In this document: positions 8,052 through 16,400 of the stretch, in pieces
Layout: every line of letters starts with the position of its first letter
Numbering within the stretch: the first letter of the stretch is position 1
From: Microbacterium oxydans
GTDB taxonomy: Bacteria > Actinomycetota > Actinomycetes > Actinomycetales > Microbacteriaceae
NCBI RefSeq assembly: GCF_006540085.1
Contig: NZ_BJOG01000011.1
Coordinates: forward strand, 1 to 64,000
Reading direction: 5' to 3'
DNA length: 64,000 nt
Made by a program: the position numbers and the translations under genes
Notes under the pieces: model-generated
Told to the model about the DNA's origin: nothing
What the model saw: only the letters and a program-made list of their open reading frames with translations
The model's database searches: none

Positions 8052-8378
8052 CTAGGCCGATCGCGCCAGAGGCCGCTCCTTCCGTGCGATGGCTGCACGA
8101 GCGCGAGCAGTCGCAGCTGATCGCTGTTCCTCCTCGAGCCCCGAGAGCTGCTGCTGCTTGCGTTCTTCCGCAGCTGCAGCTCGCTCAAGCTTTGCTTTCT
8201 CGATCTCCTCGAGCACATAGCCCGGGATCGGCAACCCGTCTGCCTCAGCGAGGCGCATGGTCGCGTACGAACCGACCGGGATGCCGAGCTTCTCGGCGTG
8301 CTCTCGGTAGACGGCTCCCTGGTCAGCGGGAGGACGCACTGTGAAGGCGTCTCGGTCACCGCGGCTCTTGGGAGGCAT
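8052..8378 (-). CDS. small charged protein, possible RHH/copy-control
   Basis: A 108-residue protein. The N-terminus (DAFTVRPPADQGAVYREHAEKLGIPVGSYATMRLAEADGL) has the strand-helix-helix rhythm of a ribbon-helix-helix domain, and the rest is a highly charged coiled coil (EEIEKAKLERAAAAEERKQQ). It lies between the rep gene and the iteron region, downstream of the candidate origin, on the rep strand. That position suggests a copy-control or accessory replication role, but this is inference; I recognise no specific family. Confidence 0.55.
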   Translation of the reverse strand: MPPKSRGDRDAFTVRPPADQGAVYREHAEKLGIPVGSYATMRLAEADGLPIPGYVLEEIEKAKLERAAAAEERKQQQLSGLEEEQRSAATARARAAIARKERPLARSA

Positions 8379-8751
8379 GCCGCCACCATAGCGGCTACCT
8401 GATTCAGCATCAAGGATTGCGTGGCGTGTCCGCGTGTTGTCTTCACGCTAGCCATAGGTGCAGATTGCCAGCGGGATCGGACATCCGCTCTGAACATATT
8501 TTTTCGTAGGCTCGCGATGTGTATAGACGGTTGTCTTCTGGTGGTAACGGGTAACAGCGGTGACATTGGTGGATAAAAGCCAGGTCAAACAGTATTAAAT
8601 CCTGTTACCCGCTGATTCTGGGGTGGTAACGAACGTGGTAACAGGATCGCGAGGAGTTTAGGAAAACCGCCGGTCAAAACAGAAAAGAGCTTCCACTCGG
8701 AGTGAGTGGAAGCGCTCCTCGCCTCAGGCGGGGTTCTTGGTAACAGGGCCT
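8379..8751. other. iteron region, candidate replication origin
   Basis: A 373-bp gene-free stretch, AT-richer than its surroundings (ACATATTTTTTCG near 8500; CAGTATTAAATCC near 8590). It holds six copies of GGTAAC: 8543-8548, 8550-8555, inverted 8604-8609, 8625-8630, 8637-8642 and 8739-8744. Two of them form a 10-bp inverted repeat, CGGGTAACAG (8548-8557) and CTGTTACCCG (8602-8611). Iterons plus AT-rich DNA beside a winged-helix protein, an AAA+ ATPase and a primase-helicase is the usual look of an initiator-bound origin. It could instead be an operator array for the neighbouring genes. Confidence 0.55.
8689..8713 (-). terminator. rho-independent terminator
   Basis: GCTTCCACTC (8689-8698), a 5-nt loop, and GAGTGGAAGC (8704-8713) form a perfect 10-bp stem. 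Read on the minus strand it is followed by TCTTTTCTGTTTT, so it ends the transcript of the gene at 8752-9690. It lies inside the iteron region. Confidence 0.8.
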
Positions 8752-9690
8752 CTAGGTGACCGCTGACAGAGCTACATCCCACACTCGTACGAGCTTTCCG
8801 TCGATGCGTCGCCCTACTGTTCGGGCCTTCCCGGAGGACGACGGCAACGCCCTGAGGAGTGAGAGTCCCTCGGAGATCTGCCGGGTGGAGTACGGGAAAG
8901 AGCGTCCTTCGCGAGTTGCGATGGATGTGGCGCGGCTGATGGTCTGGGCTGGATGCAGGAGCACCCGATCTCCCCGGACTATGCCGAATTCGGATGCGCC
9001 CGCCGCGCGGATGATCAGTAGGAGCTCCTGAGCAGCAGTGCGACTGTCCCCGAGTCCTCGATCCCGATCGGGCTCTTCGTGGTCCTGGTCGATCGCGCGG
9101 AGCGCTCGAGCAAATGGGTCGGCGAAGTCGGGACTCCACACACTCTCGAGGTCGTCCAGAGCGGCGCGCTCGATCACCCACGCCTTGCGTTTGATCCCGT
9201 TGTGCGTGCGGGTTACGGAGCTGTGGGTGCCTTCGCCGGTTACCACGCCCAGGTTGAGGAGTCCCTCGCCGATGTCGCGGACGTTCCAGGGGAACTGTCG
9301 TCCGTCTCGAGTGGCCCGGTCTTTCACTCGTTGAGTCGCTGGGGTTGGTTGGACGAGCAGGTGATCGCCGCGGGTCCAGCTGATGTCGTCCAGCTCGATC
9401 TCCGGCAGATATCGAAGGAAGTAGTCCGCGGCCGCGCTGAAATTGATGGGCAGCAGCGACACGTCATCGCGCCCCACATAGCGTCGCGCCTGTGCGTAGG
9501 TGATCTTGAGGACGTCGGGGACGGCTGTGAGGCGCTGGACGTCCCGAAGGGCAACGCGGATGGCAGAGCCGAGCGCTTGATCGTGGAGGTCCTCCCCTCG
9601 AGCGCGTAGCCGACGAGCCTCCTCGACGAGCTGCTGCGCTTCCTCGAGGTTGCGGGGCGTGGTGAAGCCCTGTGATTCGGCCCCGGTCAT
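8752..9690 (-). CDS. duplicated winged-helix-like protein
   Basis: A 312-residue protein. After a coiled-coil-like N-terminus (EEAQQLVEEARRLRARGEDL) there are two related modules of about 70 residues: near 108-180 (HLLVQPTPATQRVKDRATRD ... RKAWVIERAAL) and near 240-310 (RVLLHPAQTISRATSIATRE ... VRVWDVALSAV). The same module appears once in the replication protein at about 1025-1097 (KLLLHPRVTYELISR ... QRVWEIPLSAL). The shared pattern suggests a small DNA-binding fold reused three times. It overlaps the AAA+ gene by 4 bp (co-translation) and ends at the iteron region, so an origin-binding role is plausible. No named family recognised. Confidence 0.7.
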   Translation of the reverse strand: MTGAESQGFTTPRNLEEAQQLVEEARRLRARGEDLHDQALGSAIRVALRDVQRLTAVPDVLKITYAQARRYVGRDDVSLLPINFSAAADYFLRYLPEIELDDISWTRGDHLLVQPTPATQRVKDRATRDGRQFPWNVRDIGEGLLNLGVVTGEGTHSSVTRTHNGIKRKAWVIERAALDDLESVWSPDFADPFARALRAIDQDHEEPDRDRGLGDSRTAAQELLLIIRAAGASEFGIVRGDRVLLHPAQTISRATSIATREGRSFPYSTRQISEGLSLLRALPSSSGKARTVGRRIDGKLVRVWDVALSAVT

Positions 9691-10883
9691 CGTTCCTCGC
9701 TCCCCGGATGCGACCCGCGGTTACGTGGGTCGTCTTCCTGTTCACGGATGTACTGCACGAACCCGGGAATGGTGATGCGCAGTCGGCCGTGTCCTTCGGT
9801 CTGGATCAACCCTTTCTCGAGCAACTGCGATCGGACGTCGGAGAGGCTGGTCGTAGTGACGCCTCGAGCTGCGGCGATCGCGGCACGCTCGACGCCGTCA
9901 ACGCCCTCCTGGAGCCATGAGAGTGCGACGAGGAACTTCTTCTCCGCGGGGGTGGTGGCGGACCAGCGGGCGGCGAAGAGCGCGTTCATGTCGCGGTCGA
10001 CGATGCCGCGGGCTTGCTCAACGTGCTCGAGGGTGATGGTGCCGCCTGGGTCGGGGCGCCCTGCCGCTGTCCAGGCTGCGTCGCCGTACAGCTGCACTGA
10101 GTAGGGATAGCCGGCTGCGAGTGACGTTGCTCGCTCGAGGGCTGGTGGTGTCCAGGAGACGCCGACATCTGCTGCGGGGTCTCTGAGTGCTGCGACCATG
10201 GCGCCGATGCTGAGCATCTCGAGGGGGCGGTAGGCAAAGCGCTCACTGAAGGTGACGGCGCTGGCGATGTGCTCGGGGGCATTGGAGAGTCCAGCGGCGA
10301 AGACGGCCACGGGGAGATCGGGGGCTTCTGCCTGGAAGTGTTGCCAGGCGGTGGCGAGAGTTCGGATGCCTGCAGGGTCAGCGGACTGGATCTCGTCGAC
10401 GAACAGGATGAGTGCTGGCGTGCGGTCACGGTTCTTCGTGACTGTGTTGAGGATCTCTTCGAAGTCGCGGGCCTCGAGTTCGCCGGCTGCCGGCGTCGGG
10501 TCGCCGCCGGTCGTGATGGAGGCGATGCCGGGAATGCCGAGGGTGAGGTTGGCGGAGTCGAGGTGTTTCGCGATCGCCGCGGCGCGTGGCCATTTCTGGG
10601 TCTCTTTGCGGATGCCCTTGAGGAGTTGCGCGATCAGGCCGCTTTTCTCGCCGCCGGTGACCCAGATGCAGAGCACGCCGCGTTCTTGGGCGCGTCGCTG
10701 GTAGGCGCGAAGGAGGGATGTCTTTCCGATTCCCCGCTCGCCATGGTCGACGTTGATGCGTCCGACGAGCTGCTGCAGGTCGACGAGGATCGAGAGCCGT
10801 TCATCGAACTCCTCGAGGAGCTCGCCGCGGCCGGGGACGGATCGCGCGACGACGCCGGGTGTGTAGGGGCTGCGCTGCATCAT
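9687..10883 (-). CDS. AAA+ ATPase (Orc/STAND-like)
   Basis: About 398 residues. Walker A is GERGIGKTS (about 48-56) and Walker B is LILFVDEIQ (about 159-167), followed by a winged-helix C-terminus (AIAAARGVTTTSLSDVRSQL). The layout matches Orc1/Cdc6- or NTPase-like AAA+ proteins that load or switch complexes on DNA. It is co-translated with the duplicated winged-helix protein next to the iterons, so a helicase-loader or initiation role is my inference. The start is the ATG pair at 10883/10880, behind GGAAGG; a TTG at 10919 is possible. A tandem CTATCGGAA repeat lies just upstream of the start and may be an operator. Confidence 0.75.
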   Translation of the reverse strand: MMQRSPYTPGVVARSVPGRGELLEEFDERLSILVDLQQLVGRINVDHGERGIGKTSLLRAYQRRAQERGVLCIWVTGGEKSGLIAQLLKGIRKETQKWPRAAAIAKHLDSANLTLGIPGIASITTGGDPTPAAGELEARDFEEILNTVTKNRDRTPALILFVDEIQSADPAGIRTLATAWQHFQAEAPDLPVAVFAAGLSNAPEHIASAVTFSERFAYRPLEMLSIGAMVAALRDPAADVGVSWTPPALERATSLAAGYPYSVQLYGDAAWTAAGRPDPGGTITLEHVEQARGIVDRDMNALFAARWSATTPAEKKFLVALSWLQEGVDGVERAAIAAARGVTTTSLSDVRSQLLEKGLIQTEGHGRLRITIPGFVQYIREQEDDPRNRGSHPGSEER

Positions 10884-10956
10884 CCCGCCTTCCGATAGGT
10901 TCCGATAGTTCAAGACCAATTATCGCAAGCTATCGACCTGATGAACAGAGCCTGCG

Positions 10957-11358
10957 CTATCCGCCGTTGATCGCCGGCCCGTCGAAGTCAGGGATCTTGC
11001 GGGTCAGTGGCGGTGCCGGCACCTGGTGTCCGCAGTCGCCGCAGCGCCAGCTGCCGGGCTCGTCCCTCATCAGCGTCCCGTCGACCGGGCATGCCGGCTG
11101 CGTGGACGGGAGGATCGTGAGAGCGTCCATCGCCGCGCGCAGTGCCTCCGGGGGCACGACGTAGGCGGGATCCCACGCGATGAACGACTGTTCTCTGCTC
11201 GAGCTGCGCATCCGGATTCCGACGGCCCGGGCCGCACGTCGCAGCTCACGGCGGAACTCGTCGACGGGTGCGGGGATTTCGGACTGTAGGAGAGCGATGC
11301 TGCCGGCGTGCTGCAGCCGCGCGACGTACGCCTGGTAGTTGATCGCCATCTTGGGCAT
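10957..11358 (-). CDS. zinc-ribbon hypothetical protein
   Basis: A 133-residue protein with an Arg-rich N-terminal half (REFRRELRRAARAVGIRMR, about 35-53). The C-terminal half has CPVDGTLM and WRCGDCG around residues 89-110, a CxnC...CxxC pattern typical of a zinc ribbon. The ATG overlaps the stop of the upstream gene by one base (ATGA type), so the pair is co-translated. Specific function unknown. Confidence 0.65.
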   Translation of the reverse strand: MPKMAINYQAYVARLQHAGSIALLQSEIPAPVDEFRRELRRAARAVGIRMRSSSREQSFIAWDPAYVVPPEALRAAMDALTILPSTQPACPVDGTLMRDEPGSWRCGDCGHQVPAPPLTRKIPDFDGPAINGG

Positions 11359-11987
11359 CAGGCGGCGCCGTCCGCGATGACGGTCACGACCCAGTCGCTG
11401 TGGTCGGTGTCGGGATCATCGGTGTCGAGCCAGTCGCGTACCTGCTGCTCTGCTCGCTCGAGGGATCCCACTTGAGTCTGGACCATGCCCGCGATCCACA
11501 GCTCCCAGCCTCCAACCCACTGAGTGGCCCTCGCGACGATCCGTACCGTCTCCAAAAAGCTCTGGTCGCGCGAGTTGACGATCGCCTCGCAGTCCTCGCA
11601 GGGGCGGAACGCTGGCAGCTGGCGCGCGAAGCCAGGACCGTTGAAGAACGGCACCGTTCCGCACACCGATCGCCCGCCCTCGTAGAAGTGCTGCCGGCCT
11701 GGGCTCACGATGACTCCCCAGAAGGCGTCCTCCACGTTTCCCTGCCACCCGCTCGGAGTGCGGACGCCGTTCGGCTGCGGCCGATCGAGCAGCTCCACTG
11801 TGCCATCGGTCGGCCGCGCGAAATCTCCCATCCACTGCGGGGAGTTCTCGAGAATGTGGGTGAAGTCGGGATCGTCCTTGGATTCCGGCATGATGAACGA
11901 TTCGACGGGGATCTGTTCGCCGTTGGGCAGCGTCCAGGTGAAGCGGACCAGGTCGCGATACTGGACGTCGTTCCAGGAGATCTCCAT
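11358..11987 (-). CDS. hypothetical protein with HicB-like C-terminus
   Basis: A 209-residue protein with GGAGGG seven bases before the ATG. The N-terminal 150 residues are unfamiliar (many Trp and Pro, with CGTVPFF and PCEDCEA cysteines). The last 60 residues (RATQWVGGWELWIAGM, then RAEQQVRDWLDTDD, then VVTVIADG) resemble a partial-RNase-H HicB-like antitoxin domain in pattern, but no toxin gene is beside it. Its stop is shared with the start of the zinc-ribbon gene. I would treat it as unknown. Confidence 0.6.
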   Translation of the reverse strand: MEISWNDVQYRDLVRFTWTLPNGEQIPVESFIMPESKDDPDFTHILENSPQWMGDFARPTDGTVELLDRPQPNGVRTPSGWQGNVEDAFWGVIVSPGRQHFYEGGRSVCGTVPFFNGPGFARQLPAFRPCEDCEAIVNSRDQSFLETVRIVARATQWVGGWELWIAGMVQTQVGSLERAEQQVRDWLDTDDPDTDHSDWVVTVIADGAA

Positions 11988-12041
11988 AGGTGCACCCTCC
12001 GTGTGCGGGAGCGCGGCGAGACCGCTGCGCCTAGCTACAAG

Positions 12042-12188
12042 CTACTGGGGCAACCGCCCGGGACCAGGGGCGAGCCAGAAGGGGATCTCGCCGGTGACCA
12101 GCCATAGGACGAGCGTGATGAGCATGTAGCCGCCGCCGACGATCCCGAGAGCCGTCATGAGCAGAGTTACGACCATCTCCGGTTTCAT
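12042..12188 (-). CDS. 48-residue single-pass membrane protein
   Basis: A very short gene. Its ATG (12188-12186) overlaps the TGA of the upstream membrane-protein gene in an ATGA junction, good evidence that it is real. The peptide starts MKPEMVVTLLMTALGIVGGG, has one hydrophobic span (about residues 6-32) and ends in a Pro/Gly-rich tail. It is the last gene of the Tad pilus operon on this strand, so it may be a pilus accessory subunit. Confidence 0.6.
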   Translation of the reverse strand: MKPEMVVTLLMTALGIVGGGYMLITLVLWLVTGEIPFWLAPGPGRLPQ

Positions 12189-12862
12189 CGTTCTGTGTTC
12201 TCTTCATCGGAAACGGGGCGTCGCACGACGTTTCGGCCCTCGAAGCTGACTCCGGGTGCCATCGGAGGAAGTTTCTCGCCGATGGGCTCCCAGGTCGCGA
12301 CGTCGATGTTGCTTTCCAGGGTCCCGGACTCGATCCTTCGGTTGAGCTCGAGGCGAAGACGTGCCTCAGCTGTGGGCGAGGCCGTGATGAGAGAGCGCGA
12401 GATCTCGGTGAGAGGGGTGACGCCCGGCGCGGTGGGAGTCAGGCCGAGAATGTCCATCCTGAGCTGTGGGTCGCGGTCCCAGAACTGGATGAACTCGGTT
12501 CCGCTCGGGTCGAAGAGGTCGATGTACCACGTCACCATGGCGACCTGGTCGAGGTTCACGAGCTCTTCCACCTCGGGATCTCCGCGACGCTTGCTGCGGT
12601 GAATCGAGATCTGCCCGGAGTCGTCGACGACGAGAGTCACCTTCGGACGAGTCAGGCGCAGCAGCAGGGAGCCGGCCCCAATCGCCAGGAGCAGGAGGAG
12701 AACGGCCGCGCCGGCGTAGCCGAGGCTCTCCCACCAGCGCAGGGGCAGGGGCGAGCCGAGTTTCGTGGAGATCAGATCCAAGGCGATCGCGCCGGCAACG
12801 GCGGCGACCAGCACTAGAGCTGTGGTCAGGATGATCGTTGAGAGCGGGATGAAGGGTCGCAT
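12185..12862 (-). CDS. two-TM membrane protein of the Tad locus
   Basis: 225 residues from ATG 12862 (the longer frame is a Pro/Ser-rich, unlikely extension). Two membrane spans lie near residues 5-29 (STIILTTALVLVAAVAGA) and 46-74, then a cytoplasmic beta-rich domain (VTLVVDDSGQISIHRSKRRG) like a PH-type or DUF membrane-anchored fold. It is not a known Tad subunit. It follows the prepilin peptidase by 13 bp and overlaps a 48-residue membrane gene, so it belongs to the pilus operon. Confidence 0.65.
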   Translation of the reverse strand: MRPFIPLSTIILTTALVLVAAVAGAIALDLISTKLGSPLPLRWWESLGYAGAAVLLLLLAIGAGSLLLRLTRPKVTLVVDDSGQISIHRSKRRGDPEVEELVNLDQVAMVTWYIDLFDPSGTEFIQFWDRDPQLRMDILGLTPTAPGVTPLTEISRSLITASPTAEARLRLELNRRIESGTLESNIDVATWEPIGEKLPPMAPGVSFEGRNVVRRPVSDEENTER

Positions 12863-12875
12863 GGGCGAGGTCCGA

Positions 12876-13445
12876 TCAGAATGCGGCGATGGAGGCGGCC
12901 GCTGCGGCGACGACTGCGCCGGCGATGAGGTACGGGCCGAACGGGAGCCGCTGACCGGACCCACGGCGCGCGATGAGCGCGATCGCGTGCGGGGCGCTGA
13001 GGAGGTAGGCGAGGACCGTGGCGGCGATCACCGCGGTGATGCTGTGCCAGCCGAGGAGGAGGCCGATGACAGCCCCGAGCTTGACGTCTCCGTATCCGAT
13101 GGCCCCGAACAGGCTCATGGCCGCGTAGGCGCCCCACAGCGCCGCTCCGAGGCCAACAGCGCCCAGGAGACGCCACCAGTCCCCGGAGATGGCCGTCTGA
13201 GCCGTCAGAGAGGCGCAGACGGCTGCGGCGAGGGGAAACAGGAGCCTGTTGGGGATCCGGTGCTCGCGAGCGTCGATGATGCTGATCGGGATCCCGAAGC
13301 TGACGAACAGCGCGAGCGTCAACCAGCTGGCGAGGTTCTCGTCGACGAGCGCGGTCAGTCCGAGCAGAACGCCGCCGACCGCGGCGGCCGCGAGGGGCTG
13401 CCAGGTCAGGGTGCGCGGGGCGGCGCTCTGCTCGAGGACGGTCAT
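12876..13445 (-). CDS. type IV prepilin peptidase (TadV/CpaA-like)
   Basis: A 189-residue polytopic membrane protein. It has the two aspartate motifs of A24 prepilin peptidases: IIDAREHRIPNRLL (about 55-68) and FGAIGYGDVKLG (the GxGD motif, about 113-124). It would cleave the leader peptides of the Flp-like pilin and TadE/G-like pseudopilins encoded upstream. The start ATG 13445 is 5 bp after the stop of the LysM-BTAD gene. No methylase domain is present, as is usual for Tad-type peptidases. Confidence 0.88.
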   Translation of the reverse strand: MTVLEQSAAPRTLTWQPLAAAAVGGVLLGLTALVDENLASWLTLALFVSFGIPISIIDAREHRIPNRLLFPLAAAVCASLTAQTAISGDWWRLLGAVGLGAALWGAYAAMSLFGAIGYGDVKLGAVIGLLLGWHSITAVIAATVLAYLLSAPHAIALIARRGSGQRLPFGPYLIAGAVVAAAAASIAAF

Positions 13446-13450
13446 GGTTG

Positions 13451-16400
13451 TCAGCTGGCCATGGCGTGGCGGCCGCGGATGGAGTTGATGAGTTCCTGCG
13501 TCTCTTCGTCGGGCTCCAGTCCGTCTTCGATCGCGTCGAGCTGCAAGTGCAGCTGGGAGACGATGCGCTCGAAGGCGACCATGTCGCCGGCGAGGTGCTC
13601 GGCGCGCATCGCGTTGCGCCAGGCGAGCTCGTTGCTCGGGTCGATCTGTCGGCCGACGGATGCCGCGAACCGGGCGTTGGGGATGTCGCCGGCGCGCAGG
13701 GAGCGCGTGGCGAGCTCGTGTGCGGCATCGGCGATCTCGGCGATCATCTCGGTGCGGATCCGCTCGGCCCAGACGTAGCGGCGCTCGGCCACCCCGCTGA
13801 ACGGCTGACCCTTCACCAGGTGCATCGCCTGGACGAGGTCGGTCGTGTCGGCCGAGGCCGGATCCGGCGTGACGAGCTCGCGCCACACGTCCCAGTCCGA
13901 TCGCACCTCAGAGTGCAGGCGGTAGCCCTGCGTTCCGACCTTGGGCACGAACTCCTCGCCCTCATTCGTCTTGCCGAGCCAGCGCCGTGCGCGAGAGGTG
14001 AGACCGTTGCGGCTCTTCTGAGCGCTGTCCCCGCGCGGGTCCTTGCCCGGCCAGAGGGCGGCGTGAACGTCGACCGCGGTCGCTGGCCCGTGCAGGGCGA
14101 GGAAGGCAATCAGCTCGGTAGCCCGGGCGGTGTGAGACATGGTCGCGGTGCGGGGCTCGGGGCCGCGGGCGCCGTGGATCTCCACATTCCCGAGCAGCTG
14201 CACGTATGGGATGCCGAACAGTTGCACGATCGGTCGCATCGGAGCCGGGACCACCGAGGCAGCCGCCGTCGCCGGCGTCTGCTCGACGGCAGGCTCGGCC
14301 GCCTTCTCGGTGTCCGCGGCGGCATCCTCGGCGGCGGCGACTGCGGCCTCCGGCTCGGCCTCCTCGGCGGCGGCCACCTCGGCAGGGCCGGTGGTGATGG
14401 ACGGGAGCATGCTCTGCAACACGTTCTTCCACTCGCCGTCGTCCTCGTGCTCCTCGTCGACGTCGCCGTCGCTCTCCTCGTCCGCGGCCGTGGCGTCGAC
14501 GAGAGCCGGCTCGTACGCCGTGGTCGTGATCGACACCTCGGCCTCGGACGGGAGCTCGTCGAGTTCGAGCTCCAGGCTCTTCGCCTCCTCGCCCTCCGCG
14601 GGCGCATCGGTGGTCGCGAAGAGATCGAGGATCCGGCGCAGTTCCTCGCCGTCGATGATCTGCGGCGTAAGCGGGATGCCCGTATCTGCGCTGGGGATCT
14701 GCAGCGTGGCCTCAGCGCCGGTGTCCGTGGTGGTGGAGGCGACGACGTTCAGCGCCCACTCCCCTGCCAGATGGCCGGACGAGACCGCCGCGATACCGAC
14801 GCGGGGGACGCGCGTGACGAGCTCAGCAAGCTCCGCAGCCTGCTCCGGTGCCGGAAGGTCGCCGAGGAGAACGATCTCGGGGAACCAGCCCTCGGCGTCG
14901 ACGCCGGTGGAGCGGGCCTCCTCGATCGACTCCACGCCGAGCTCGGCGAGAGTGCGGTCGGTGTCCGCGGCCTGTGCGCGCAGCTCCTCGAGCAGCCGGT
15001 CGACGTCGTCGACGTGGCGAACGCGCCCGGTGTCGAGAGCGACCGGCAGGCCGGGTGCGACGCCCACTAGGGTCACGCGGAGATCCTCACCCCACTGGCT
15101 TGTGGCCAACTCGATCGCGAGGGCGTTCATCGCTCCCCCGACGAGCTCCTCGTTGCCGGCGAGGTTGAGGGCGCCGATGAACTCGAGGTCGACCAGGAGG
15201 TGCGCGTTGAGCGGGTCCTGGCCGATGGTGACCAGGGCAGGGTATGGCGCGCTCGGCGTGCGGGTGAGAGGCGGGAGCTGTCGAGGATCGACGCTCCACG
15301 CAGTGCGGTCCTCCGAATCCGCAGCGAACGGCGCGGGGAGATCCGTAGGCGCGTCGAGGAACAGGCTGATGCCGTCCTCGGCCAGGCGCAGCGCGTACAG
15401 CGGCGGGAGTGCGTTGTCGGAGTCCTGAGCCCAGACGGCGAGGTGGCGCAGTGCGTGGTCGACGTCGTCGATGCCGAGACGCTCCTCGACCGCACGCAGC
15501 TCCAGCTCCATCGTCTCCGCATCACCGGAAGGCATGGCGATCCGCTGGCCGGCTTTCCGTTCGCGCTGCTGCTTACGGCGCCGTACAGCGAGAACGCTGA
15601 GCAGCCCGGCAGCTGCGACGGCACCGATTCCGCCGGCAGTGCGGATGTTGAAGATCTCGTCGATCCAAGAGGTGCCATCGGCATCATCGTCGACGACGTC
15701 GACAGGCGCGTCGACGACGGGGACCTCCGGCCGGTGCTGCGCCTCTCCGATCGGCTTCTCGACGTCCGTGGCTGCAGCGCCCGACGTAGCGGTGTCCTCG
15801 GCCGAGGTGCCGGAGGTAGCCGGGTTCTCTGCTGCGTCCTGGTCTGCGGTCTCATCGACGTCGTCCACGATCGGTGCATCATCGACGACGGGCGCCTGGT
15901 CGACTATGGTGGCCTCAGCGGGAGGAGTGACCGCAGCGGGAGCCTCAGCTGCAGAGGCAGGAGCAGCTCCGGGGACGGTCACGACCCAGCCGGGCATGAT
16001 CATGTTCGGATCGGTGAGTTTCTGGCCGTCTGGCTGGATGGTGCCGCGAGAGGCGTCTGCAATCTCCCCGAAGCGCTCTCCGGCGCCGAGCTCGTCCTCT
16101 GCGATGTCCCAGAGAGTGTCGCCAGTCTCCACGACCACCGACTCGGCTTCCGTCGATGCCGGCGCCGAGTTGGCGGCCGTTGTTGCGGCGTCCGCGGGGA
16201 GGGTGAGCACCCATCCGGCATTGAGCCAGTGATCGGTGGTGAGCGCGTGGCCGTCGGCCTGTGTGACGCCGTAGTTCAGCTGCGCGATCTCCTTCCACCG
16301 TTCGCCGTTGCCGAGCGTCTGTTCGGAGATCCGCCACAGCGAGTCTCCATCTTTCACGGTGAACGTCGGGGCATCCGCTGCCGGCGTCTCCGCTGCCGCC

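Noticed and set aside
7883..8344. Plus-strand frame through the rep upstream region
   Set aside because: Low-complexity Arg/Ser/Pro translation, no ribosome site, runs through a terminator and an opposite gene. A non-coding RNA is the better guess if anything is transcribed.
11358..11987. HicB antitoxin call
   Set aside because: Only the C-terminal 60 residues fit loosely and there is no HicA-like gene beside it.
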